64,000 nt of DNA from JAIQFL01 sp035295745 (GTDB lineage: Bacteria > Acidobacteriota > Terriglobia > Bryobacterales > Bryobacteraceae). The stretch lies in NCBI GenBank assembly GCA_035295745.1, contig DATGIL010000083.1, positions 62,001 to 126,000 of the forward strand. Reading direction: 5' to 3'. A program made the position numbers and the translations under genes. This document shows, one piece after another, positions 35,835-43,580 of this stretch (positions are counted from its first letter, which is position 1; every line of letters begins with the position of its first letter). The notes below the pieces were generated by a model. It was not told where the DNA came from and ran no database searches. It saw nothing but the letters and a program-made list of their open reading frames with translations.

Positions 35835-36288
35835 AAGTAGGCCAGCTGATGGAAGACCCTAATGCCATTGGAGAGTGCGTAGACCGTCCCTCCTTGAGCG
35901 CACTTCTGATCTTCTCCACCAGAGCTGCTGGGCCGAAGGGCTTTTGAATGTACAGCCATCCCTCGTGTTGCGTGAGCGAAACCCCGCCAGGATAACCCGA
36001 CATCAACACTACCCGCATTCCCGGACGCCGTTCCGTCAGTTTTTCCGCGAGTTCCGGCCCCGATTTGCCCCGCATGCGGACATCGCTCAACAGCAGATCG
36101 ATGGGGCCCTCATGCTCCGCCTCCTGGCGCATTGCTTCCCGCGCGTTTCTCGCCGCGATCACTTTGAAATTCGCGTCTTCCAGGATCTGTTTGACCAATT
36201 TCAGAAGAGCCGAATGGTCTTCCACCAGAAGGATGGTTTCCCGAACCCCCTCACGATGCGGAGCCGGTTGAGACGTCGAAGCGTCCAA
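35833..36288 (-). CDS. Stand-alone response regulator receiver protein
   Basis: 151 residues and a close paralogue of the receiver at 33948-34439: ILLVEDHSALLKLVKQILEDA, LLLSDVRMRGKSG (acceptor Asp), VLMSGYPGG and YIQKPFGPAAL. There is no output domain. The TTG at 36288 has AAAGGGG upstream and is the best start I can see; a receiver-only start would be about 17 residues later but has no good codon. The pair brackets the Crp-like gene. Confidence 0.82.
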   Translation of the reverse strand: MDASTSQPAPHREGVRETILLVEDHSALLKLVKQILEDANFKVIAARNAREAMRQEAEHEGPIDLLLSDVRMRGKSGPELAEKLTERRPGMRVVLMSGYPGGVSLTQHEGWLYIQKPFGPAALVEKIRSALKEGRSTHSPMALGSSISWPT

Positions 36289-36349
36289 GGCTTGGTTACC
36301 CCTTTCTTTCAGTATAAACTTCGACTCTTACAAATCGAAAACTGAGGGA

Positions 36350-36385
36350 GGTCTGCCCGGCCGCGGTGCGGTGCGAAAGCAGACC
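36350..36385 (-). terminator. Possible hairpin terminator after the propeller gene
   Basis: GGTCTGC (36350-36356) and GCAGACC (36379-36385) pair across a 22-nt GC-rich interval. Read on the minus strand, a short T-rich run follows about 8 nt further on. The long loop and weak T-run make this uncertain. Confidence 0.3.
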
Positions 36386-36414
36386 ACCCGGCAATTCAGC
36401 GCCATTTCTCGCGT

Positions 36415-38622
36415 TTACGGTGTCACGTCGAACGCGTCCACCCAAACCCAACTGCCGCCGGATACGGAATCGTGCGCCCCTGCCACTTCAATCGCGATGG
36501 TGTGTACACCCTCGGTTAATCCGGTGGCTGTGTACAGCGTTGCCTGGGCTTGCGAGGGAGACGCGTAGGTGTCCACCGTGGCCTTCAAGACGCCATCCAC
36601 GTATACGCGGGCGATTCCCGACCATTGATCGCGATAGCCGATCCATTTCACCGCGCTGCCGGTGAAGGTCAAAGTTGCGCGGGCATTGGTATCCATTGCC
36701 AAAATGCAGGATCCGCCGCTGCACCCCGCCGATGTATTCGTATACCAGGTGCCGCCGGTTTCGGCAACGGTAGAAGCGTTCTGTTGCACGCGAACTGGTG
36801 TAGCCGACGCGTTGGACGATGGCGGAGGTGTGCTGCTCGGAGAAGAGGATGGCGAAGTCGTTGTGGAAGTGGGGGTGGTTGACGGCGCCGTCACATCGAA
36901 CGCGTCGACCCAAACCCAGTCGCCACCCGAAGCAGCGTCCTTACTCCCCGTCGCCGCGATCGTTAAGGTGTGGCTGGCGTTGGTCAGGCCGTTCACGGAA
37001 TAGACGATGGTCTGCGACAGCGTATTGGCGGAATAGGTATCGATGGTCGACTTCAGAACGCCATCCACATACACCTGGGCAATTCCCGACCACGGATCGC
37101 GATAACCGATCCAGTTGACGCCCGTACCGGTGAAAGTGAATTTCGCCTGGCTGCCGGCATCCATGGCGAGGATCGAGGATCCGCCGCTATTAAATGCGCC
37201 GTTGTTGGGATACCAGGTGCCGACTGTCTGCACGGCGGCGTTATTCTGCTCATACCGAACCGCCGCGCTGGTGGGAGCCGGCGTAGGTGCGGGAGGAGCC
37301 GGAGGGGTCGGAGTCGGGGTCGGAGTCGGTGCAGGGCTCGTAGGAGCCGGGGAAGTCGGCGGCGGAGCAGACCCGGCGGGCGCGCTTCCCACCACGATCA
37401 GATAAGTGTCGCCGTACTGCGCGGTGTATCCGTCGATCGCCTGCAAGTCGTAATCGCTGCTGTACACCACCCGGCTTCCATCGCGGCTCGAAGCCATCTT
37501 GGGCTGCCAGTTGTAGGTGTTCGTCCCGCTGGGGCGGCTGCGATGGTGAGCAATCCGTAGCACCTGAGAACCGTCGAGCTTGATCTGTAGAAGTTCATTG
37601 GTATAGGCTACCCAGCCGCTGGTTGTAGTCGGATTTGCGGGAGCGTAGGTCTCCACATAGACGAAGCCCGCCGCGTCCGGAGCCGAGATATGCACCGCCA
37701 GGCTCCAGTCCAACGTTGCCAGGCAGGTCTGCGATCCGTCGGCCAGTTTGATCTTCACGATGCCGTTGTTGCAGATCGGCTGGGGGTCGTTGGAATTGGT
37801 CCAGACCAGAATCTCATCGCCGTTGGTATCGGTGGTAACGTCCTTATGGCCGTCAGCGCGGCTGATCTGCCGCACGTAGTTCATATTGCTGTCGAACAGT
37901 TCCTGGCCGGTAAAGCGCACCGTGCCGCTCGGCCCCCACGAGACGATGACGTTGTTCTTGGGAGTGATGTACATGCTGTCGAAAGAGTGCCCACTGGCAT
38001 CGAACACCGCGGATTTGGTATTCGTGCTGATCGTATAGATGAAAATATAACGGGCATCGCCGGCAAAAACGAAATGGTCTCCATCGAGCGAAATATCGGA
38101 TTCGCCATTCCCACTGATGGCGGAGTATTCGCTGAAGGTGTGAACGATGGTGATGGCGCCGGAGGTCGTATCGTACGACTTGAACTGATTTCCGTGAACG
38201 TAATAAAGGGTGTGATCGTCTTTTCGCGACCATCGCGGCTCGCTCGAGGCCCCGATCTCGAGCGGCAGATCGTGAAGATAAGTGCCCGACCCATCATAAA
38301 GGCCGAAGTAGCTCTGGTGGACCAAAATGATTCTGGAGTTGTCGCTGTTGAACGGGCTCATGGTGGCGTATTCGTTCTCAATCCACGTCAGGAGTCCGCC
38401 GACGTCGGCGTTAGGCGTGGACAAGGCGTTCGAGATGCGCTTGATGGTGGAGCCGAATACCGGGTCCACGTAGGTGCCGCCCACAGAAGGCGGAACGAAG
38501 GTATTGTAGTTGGGCGGAACCTCCAATCCTCCGACAGACAACTGCGCGAATCCCGTCTCCAGTGAGCCGAATAATATATATGTCCCCGCAAATAAGGCGG
38601 TTAGTAACAATTGCTTTTTCAA
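36415..38622 (-). CDS. Secreted beta-propeller protein with two carbohydrate-binding-like modules
   Basis: 735 residues with a signal peptide (MKKQLLLTALFAGTYILFG, cut near GFA-QL). Residues about 30-400 form a WD/TolB-like propeller (SEPRWSRKDDHTLYYV, MASSRDGSRVVYSSDYD). A Pro/Thr/Ala linker (APTPTPTPTPPAPPAP) leads to two similar jelly-roll modules of about 125 residues (GTWYPNNGAFNSGG and WIGYRDPWSGIAQVYVDGV; GTWYTNTSAGCSGG and WIGYRDQWSGIARVYVDGV), joined by a Ser/Thr linker. Each ends WVWVDAFDVT. These resemble galactose-binding-like carbohydrate-binding modules. No catalytic motif is evident. The TTG start is supported by AAAGGAG 8 nt upstream. Confidence 0.82.
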   Translation of the reverse strand: MKKQLLLTALFAGTYILFGSLETGFAQLSVGGLEVPPNYNTFVPPSVGGTYVDPVFGSTIKRISNALSTPNADVGGLLTWIENEYATMSPFNSDNSRIILVHQSYFGLYDGSGTYLHDLPLEIGASSEPRWSRKDDHTLYYVHGNQFKSYDTTSGAITIVHTFSEYSAISGNGESDISLDGDHFVFAGDARYIFIYTISTNTKSAVFDASGHSFDSMYITPKNNVIVSWGPSGTVRFTGQELFDSNMNYVRQISRADGHKDVTTDTNGDEILVWTNSNDPQPICNNGIVKIKLADGSQTCLATLDWSLAVHISAPDAAGFVYVETYAPANPTTTSGWVAYTNELLQIKLDGSQVLRIAHHRSRPSGTNTYNWQPKMASSRDGSRVVYSSDYDLQAIDGYTAQYGDTYLIVVGSAPAGSAPPPTSPAPTSPAPTPTPTPTPPAPPAPTPAPTSAAVRYEQNNAAVQTVGTWYPNNGAFNSGGSSILAMDAGSQAKFTFTGTGVNWIGYRDPWSGIAQVYVDGVLKSTIDTYSANTLSQTIVYSVNGLTNASHTLTIAATGSKDAASGGDWVWVDAFDVTAPSTTPTSTTTSPSSSPSSTPPPSSNASATPVRVQQNASTVAETGGTWYTNTSAGCSGGSCILAMDTNARATLTFTGSAVKWIGYRDQWSGIARVYVDGVLKATVDTYASPSQAQATLYTATGLTEGVHTIAIEVAGAHDSVSGGSWVWVDAFDVTP

Positions 38623-38692
38623 CGAGGTTCTCCTTTGGGTCTAAACCGTTGTTTTGTCGAATCCTGAGAGCCGAGTTACAGCACCGGAAATC

Positions 38693-39079
38693 TTAATTTC
38701 CGGCGGCCATGAGCCTCCGCCGCTCGGTTAACGTATGGGCTGTACGCAAGAGATGTCCAGCCAACTTCTCTTCGTGTAGACAGGCGTCAGCGCCGCATTT
38801 GCGAGCCGCGGCAACGAGATCTCCCACTGGACAGATCAGGATCAGCTTGGATATCGGACTCGACCGCTTGATGGAAGCGACTGCCCGACAAATCCGGGTA
38901 CTCAGCGGCTTTATGTTCGCCACAATCAGTTCGGGATGAAGCCGTTCGGCCTGCTGCTCCAAGCTCCCGAAATCGCTCAATGTGCCTACTACTTCGTAAT
39001 CTGACCGCCCACGAAAGAGATGCGCAATCACTCGCGAGAGCGCGAGTGAGCTGACGATCAGGACTGTGGTTTTCCGCAA
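38693..39079 (-). CDS. Degenerate receiver-domain protein (pseudo-receiver)
   Basis: 128 residues with receiver-like layout (TTVLIVSSLALSRVIAHL; LHPELIVANIKPLSTRI; KLILICPVGD; GADACLHEEKLAGHLL). The acidic pair is replaced by Ser-Ser and the acceptor position by Asn in VANIKP, so phosphorylation is not expected. It may bind a partner constitutively. The TTG at 39079 follows AGGAAAGGA; a TTG at 39181 would add 34 residues with no family similarity. Confidence 0.6.
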   Translation of the reverse strand: MRKTTVLIVSSLALSRVIAHLFRGRSDYEVVGTLSDFGSLEQQAERLHPELIVANIKPLSTRICRAVASIKRSSPISKLILICPVGDLVAAARKCGADACLHEEKLAGHLLRTAHTLTERRRLMAAGN

Positions 39080-39188
39080 TTCGTCCTTTCCTGGGCTGAA
39101 ACATCTCTTGATAACCGGAGGCCGCGGGAAGTACCACCGCGACCTTTGTACTACCTTAAGTGCAAGCGGGAAATGGCTCAATTAGGAT

Positions 39189-39223
39189 GGCACCCTAGGG
39201 TGCCTGCATTCGCACCCTAGGGC
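39189..39223. repeat. Two copies of a palindromic site 22 bp apart
   Basis: A perfect 16-bp palindrome, GGCACCCTAGGGTGCC (39189-39204), is followed by a second copy of its core, GCACCCTAGGG (39212-39222). The two centres are exactly 22 bp, about two helical turns, apart. This is the geometry of a cooperative dimeric operator. It lies upstream of the pseudo-receiver gene and downstream of the OmpA-like gene, both on the minus strand. The binding protein is unknown. Confidence 0.7.
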
Positions 39224-39320
39224 TCTGAACAACGATCCGAACGTATTAGAGGGAAGTTATGGAAAGTCAATACTGGCAATGTGCCAATGGCGGGTCGGTG
39301 ATGTTAACTAAGGTTAGTTT

Positions 39321-40364
39321 CTACTTCTGGAGCTCGTAGGAAGTCAGCTTATAGACGATCGCGCTCACTCCCAACGCCGCCTTCATCGTGCCCAATCCGA
39401 GGCCAACAAAGAAGCCCCATGGTGTTTTAAACATATCGAGTGCATCGAAGTTTCCGAAGAACACCACGCCGGCATCCAGGCCCGCTGCCACGATATGCGT
39501 CTCGCCGCTAGCGATAGTGAAGAAACCGGCCGCAGTGATGTCCTTGATTGTCAAATCGGCTTTCCACGTGAAGCGCCGGAAGACACCCCCCGAGGTATCG
39601 CTGGGCCCCGTGATGTTCATCTTGGAAAGCTTATCGCTTATGTTGGTCAGATCGCCCGCGTGTGTGCCGATCTCCTTTAAGGACTTCAGCACGATCTTCA
39701 GGCCCTTCTCAGCGATCTCAGGCCCGATATTCGGTCCCGCCCCGAGGCCTCCGCCGTATCCGTGCAGCACCCACTTTTCACCCTTGTCATTCAGCAGCGT
39801 GATGTCCACTTTGCCCGCCGCTACACCTGCCTTCAGGGGTATGCCGAAGGTGTTCACACCGACGATGCACCAGCAACCGGGAGGTGCCTTCCGCACGAGA
39901 ATACGAAGGCTCGGGTCATCAGGAGGGGGAGGAATGTACGGAGTCGGCGGCAAATCGGGCAATCCATACCAGCGAATCAACACCGCCCGCCAGAATCCGT
40001 CGTTGTTCGATCCGTCGTAGCGGAACGTATTCGCCGGTTCGGTGGCTCCTTCGGAATATACGCGGTTGATATTCAATCCGGGATACTGCATCCGGATGTA
40101 GTTGCGAACTTCTTCGGCGCGGCGCTGCCCAAGTTGCATATTGTGCACCGCGTTGCCGCGCGTGCTGGCACTCCCGATCACGTCGATCCAGGCATTCGGA
40201 TACTGCCGGATCTTGGGCAGGAAGAATCGATTGATCCAATCTTTGTGTTGCAGGATCAGAGTTGAGGAGTCTGTGGGGAAGTAGCAAAGACGGGCGCCGG
40301 CCGCGCGATCTACGCCGGCCTGCGGGTCGAACGCTGAGAAACCTTGAACCACGGATTGATTCAT
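39321..40364 (-). CDS. OmpA-like domain protein without signal peptide
   Basis: 347 residues. Residues about 30-130 resemble an OmpA C-terminal peptidoglycan-binding domain (WIDVIGSASTRGNAVHNMQLGQRRAEEVRNYI, given here in parts: IDVIGSAS and QLGQRRAEEVRNYI). A Pro-rich linker (LPPTPYIPPPPDDP) then leads to about 190 residues I do not recognise, which end in Gly-rich hydrophobic stretches (WGFFVGLGLGTMKAALG). No signal peptide is present at any start. The ATG at 40364 was chosen; GGAGG lies rather far upstream (about 13 nt). Delivery by a secretion machine is one possibility, but nothing nearby shows it. Confidence 0.65.
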   Translation of the reverse strand: MNQSVVQGFSAFDPQAGVDRAAGARLCYFPTDSSTLILQHKDWINRFFLPKIRQYPNAWIDVIGSASTRGNAVHNMQLGQRRAEEVRNYIRMQYPGLNINRVYSEGATEPANTFRYDGSNNDGFWRAVLIRWYGLPDLPPTPYIPPPPDDPSLRILVRKAPPGCWCIVGVNTFGIPLKAGVAAGKVDITLLNDKGEKWVLHGYGGGLGAGPNIGPEIAEKGLKIVLKSLKEIGTHAGDLTNISDKLSKMNITGPSDTSGGVFRRFTWKADLTIKDITAAGFFTIASGETHIVAAGLDAGVVFFGNFDALDMFKTPWGFFVGLGLGTMKAALGVSAIVYKLTSYELQK

Positions 40365-40460
40365 GACTAAACTATCGCCTCCATCGCGGGAACAACTGCC
40401 CGCCAATCTTATGGGCGCAAATCCGACGGCGATTCAATCACGCCCCAGAGGAGAATTTTG

Positions 40461-40517
40461 TTGACAGGCGTGCCTTCCTGCCATATAGTTATGTCGTATA
40501 CGACACATCGTATACGA
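40461..40517 (+). promoter_or_regulatory. Promoter and twin operator of the MarR gene
   Basis: TTGACA (40461-40466), a 17-bp spacer and TATAGT (40484-40489) make a near-perfect sigma-70 promoter. Just after it lie a perfect 12-bp palindrome, GTCGTATACGAC (40493-40504), and a second copy of the core, TCGTATACGA (40508-40517), with centres 14 bp apart. The palindromes cover the expected start of transcription. Self-repression by the MarR protein, which starts 8 nt further on, is the obvious reading. Confidence 0.85.
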
Positions 40518-40525
40518 CGCATCGC

Positions 40526-40996
40526 ATGCGACCAATTGCCAGTATCGCCGGGGAGGTGGACCGGGACCTCCGCGCCATCCGGCAGATCCTCCGCCAGCCG
40601 CTCGAAGCCGACATCGCCCGCGGAGGTCTGACCGGCCCGCAACAGAACACCTTGCAGGTGCTCATCACGGGAGGAGCCAAAAGCCTCAAAGATCTCAGCC
40701 GGGAGTTGGGTCTTGCTCACAGCACAGTGTCGGGGATTGTCGACCGCCTGGAGAAGCAGGGACTCGTGGAGCGGCAGGCCGACCAGGCCGATCGCCGGGT
40801 AAGCAAGATCGCCGCATCAGATGTGGTCCTGGAATACGTGCGCGAGACCATGCCTTCGCTGGAGCGGCATCCCCTCGCCGATGCGCTGCGCCGTGCGACT
40901 CCTGCCGAGCGCCAGCAAGTCATCGACGGTGTACGCCTTTTGCGCGAACTTTTGGAACGCCAGAGTCAGAAAACGCCAGTCTCGAAGACGGAATAG
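40526..40996 (+). CDS. MarR-family transcription regulator
   Basis: 156 residues with a winged helix (LTGPQQNTLQVLITGGAKSLKDLSRELG as start of the HTH region; LAHSTVSGIVDRLEKQGLVER; DQADRRVSKI as the wing). MarR proteins bind palindromes as dimers and often respond to small ligands. There is no ribosome binding site; the predicted transcript leader is only about 30 nt. It lies 9 nt before a large permease, whose expression it presumably controls. Confidence 0.9.
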   Translation: MRPIASIAGEVDRDLRAIRQILRQPLEADIARGGLTGPQQNTLQVLITGGAKSLKDLSRELGLAHSTVSGIVDRLEKQGLVERQADQADRRVSKIAASDVVLEYVRETMPSLERHPLADALRRATPAERQQVIDGVRLLRELLERQSQKTPVSKTE

Positions 40997-41005
40997 GAGA
41001 ATATC

Positions 41006-43441
41006 GTGCGATCTCTCTTGCAAGACGTGCAATACAGCCTGCGGTCGCTGAGCAGGAGCCCCGGCTTCACCTCCGTAGTGATCCTGACGCTGGGGCTCGG
41101 CATCGGGTTCAACACCGCGATCTATAGTGTGATCCACGCATTTCTGCTGCGTCCTCTGCCGGTTCACGATCCCGGCCAACTGGTGGTTCTCGCCACTCGA
41201 GACAAACACACCGAGGTCCCTCACGGATTGTCGTTCCCCGACTACCGCGATTACCGCGCGCTCACCGTATTCTCCGGCATGCTGGCGCGCCGCGAATTCC
41301 CCGTGGCAGCGAATTGGAAGCGGGACCATCAGACCGAGCGGCTGTGGGTCGACGCAGTTTCCATCAACTATTTCGAGGTATTGGGGATCGGCGCTTCGCA
41401 AGGGCGGACGTTCCGGCCCGGCGAGGCGCGGCAACTCGTGGGGGTGCTCGATTTCGCGTGCTGGCGCGAGAAGTTCGGCGGGAATCCTGCCGTGATTGGC
41501 CAGTCTCTCCGTCTCGATGGAAGTCTGGTGACAGTGCTGGGGATCGCACCCGAGGGATTTCAAGGCACGCAGGTCTCGATGCGTCCCGACATTTACGTTC
41601 CGTTGGAAGCGCCCCTGGCCGCGGCGGGCGTATTAGAACGGCTCGAAAAGCGCGACGCTCACGACTTGCGGGTGATCGGCCGGCTCGCGCCGGGCACCAC
41701 TATCTCGCGGGCGAGGGCTGCGACCGGATTGTTGGCTTCTCAACTACAGAGCCACTTCCCCGACACCAACAAGGGGGTCGCCGTGATCGCCATTCCCGAG
41801 CCCTATGCCCGGCCGGAGCCCCAAGTGTCCGAAAATGTGCCGGCCATTGCCGCTTTCAGCATGGGGAGCGTCGCGCTGGTACTTCTGATCGCCTGCGCCA
41901 ACGTCGCTAATCTGCTGTTGGTACGCGCAACCCGCCGGGCTAGGGAGATTGCCCTGCGGACCGCCTTGGGCGCCGATCGCTTTCGCATCGTCCGCCTGCT
42001 GCTCTCTGAAAGCCTGATCTTGGGCACGCTCGGCGGCGCGACGGGATTTCTGGTCGCCCATGGAGCCATCCGCGCGATCCACTCGCGCCCGTCGAGCGTC
42101 GATTTCCCGGTACATATGGACTGGAGTCCCGACGCGCAGGTGCTCCTCTTCACCACCGCGATCGCCATCTTGTGCGGCGTTCTTTGCGGGTTAATGCCGG
42201 CTCTGGAGATTTCACGCGCCAGTGTGTCCGACACGCTGAAGGAAGGCTCGGGACGATCCACCGGGTCCCGGCGCCGATTGACGTCGTTCCTGGTAAGTGC
42301 GCAGGTGGGCGTCTCGATGCTTCTATTGATTGTGGCGGGGCTCTTTATTCGCGGCGCGCAGAAGGCGCAGGAGTCGGACCTGGGCTTCGATCGGTCTCAC
42401 CTGCAACTGCTGTCTGTCGACTTATCGAAGCGCGATTACGATCGCACACGCGCGACGCAGTTCCTTGAACGGATCTCGGACGACGTCGAGGTCATGCCCG
42501 GTGTACGAGGTGTGAGTTTCGCGAGGTATATTCCGTTCGACATGCAAGGCGGGGAAGCTGTATTCAGCGACGAACAGGGGGCCACGAAGCCTTCCGACGC
42601 TCTTTCGGTCTTGAGTAACACGGTAGGAGTCGATTATTTCGCCGTGATGGGAATTCCGCTATTGGAAGGACGCGAGTTCAATAAACACGACGATGGCTCA
42701 GCGCCGCGTGTTGCGGTGATCAACGAGGCGTTGGCGATGCGTCTGTGGCCCACGAGAGACGCGCTCGGCCGCAGAATCCGTCTCGTCAGCGGAGAGATGC
42801 TACAGGTGATCGGCGTGGTGAAGACCGGAAAATACGCGTTTCTGGCGGAGCAGCCGCGACCTTATCTGTACATCCCGTTCCTGCAGAATTACGGGTCTCC
42901 GACGATTCTGCACGTCCGCACTTCTGGGACTCCTGCGAATCTGGTAGCCGCGTTGCGGCAGGAGATTCGCACTCTGGATCCCGACTTGCCGGTGTTCAAT
43001 GTGAAGACGATGGAGGAGCATTTACAGCAGGGCTATCCCTTCTCGACGATCATTCTGGGTGGCGCACTCAGCGGTCTGTTCGGTCTGTTAGGTCTGGCAT
43101 TGGCGTCAATCGGACTCTACGGGGTAGTGGCGAATACGGTGAATCAGCGCACGCGTGAGATCGGGATTCGCGCGGCGCTGGGAGCGAGCCACACCAGCAT
43201 TCTCGGTCTGGTACTGCGGCAATGCCTGATCCTGGTGCTCGGCGGGAGTGTGGTGGGTCTTGGCGCCGGCCTCGGTGTGGCCCACCTGTTGCGGCGGATC
43301 CTGTTCAGCGTAGATCCCACCAACGCCGGAACCTTCATTTCCGTGATCGCCGTATTGGCGCTGGTGGCTACCGTGGCCTGCGTAGTTCCAGCACGGAAAG
43401 CTACGAAAGTGGACCCCATGATCGCGCTGCGAAGCGAATAA
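41006..43441 (+). CDS. Orphan MacB/FtsX-type ABC permease (ADOP type)
   Basis: 811 residues. An N-terminal helix (TSVVILTLGLGIGFNTAIYSVI) is followed by a MacB-type periplasmic domain, an FtsX domain (VALVLLIACANVANLLLVRATRRAREIALRTALGA, seen in parts), then a second periplasmic domain and FtsX domain (REIGIRAALGASHTSILGLV). The duplicated layout with no ATPase gene alongside is the 'acidobacterial duplicated orphan permease' family. GTG start with AGGAGA upstream. Co-transcribed with the MarR gene. Substrate unknown. Confidence 0.9.
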   Translation: MRSLLQDVQYSLRSLSRSPGFTSVVILTLGLGIGFNTAIYSVIHAFLLRPLPVHDPGQLVVLATRDKHTEVPHGLSFPDYRDYRALTVFSGMLARREFPVAANWKRDHQTERLWVDAVSINYFEVLGIGASQGRTFRPGEARQLVGVLDFACWREKFGGNPAVIGQSLRLDGSLVTVLGIAPEGFQGTQVSMRPDIYVPLEAPLAAAGVLERLEKRDAHDLRVIGRLAPGTTISRARAATGLLASQLQSHFPDTNKGVAVIAIPEPYARPEPQVSENVPAIAAFSMGSVALVLLIACANVANLLLVRATRRAREIALRTALGADRFRIVRLLLSESLILGTLGGATGFLVAHGAIRAIHSRPSSVDFPVHMDWSPDAQVLLFTTAIAILCGVLCGLMPALEISRASVSDTLKEGSGRSTGSRRRLTSFLVSAQVGVSMLLLIVAGLFIRGAQKAQESDLGFDRSHLQLLSVDLSKRDYDRTRATQFLERISDDVEVMPGVRGVSFARYIPFDMQGGEAVFSDEQGATKPSDALSVLSNTVGVDYFAVMGIPLLEGREFNKHDDGSAPRVAVINEALAMRLWPTRDALGRRIRLVSGEMLQVIGVVKTGKYAFLAEQPRPYLYIPFLQNYGSPTILHVRTSGTPANLVAALRQEIRTLDPDLPVFNVKTMEEHLQQGYPFSTIILGGALSGLFGLLGLALASIGLYGVVANTVNQRTREIGIRAALGASHTSILGLVLRQCLILVLGGSVVGLGAGLGVAHLLRRILFSVDPTNAGTFISVIAVLALVATVACVVPARKATKVDPMIALRSE

Positions 43442-43492
43442 GCATCACGCCCGTTATTCAGGCACGAACCACCTTTGCGGTGCTGGCTCGTC

Positions 43493-43513
43493 GCGAGCCG
43501 CGCGTTAGCAAGC
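43493..43513 (+). repeat. Copy of a dispersed intergenic repeat
   Basis: GCGAGCCGCGCGTTAGCAAGC lies 51 nt after the permease stop. Related sequence occurs at 49255-49306. A GGCTCG-TCG-CGAGCC hairpin overlaps its left end. Confidence 0.5.
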
Positions 43514-43580
43514 TGTCTGGCGATAGGCCGGCGGGCTTTTGAAATCACGGACTTAGTAGAATAGGGCGAGCAAGCCCACC

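Noticed and set aside
39181..39223. Sigma-54 promoter suggested by TGGCAC and TGC
   Set aside because: The spacing between the GG and GC elements is off by one, and the palindrome explains the sequence better.
39306..39319. AACTAA-GG-TTAGTT palindrome after the OmpA-like gene as terminator
   Set aside because: A/T-rich stem with a 2-nt loop and no T-run; too weak.
43485..43499. GGCTCG-TCG-CGAGCC hairpin as terminator of the permease gene
   Set aside because: No T-run follows and it overlaps a dispersed repeat.
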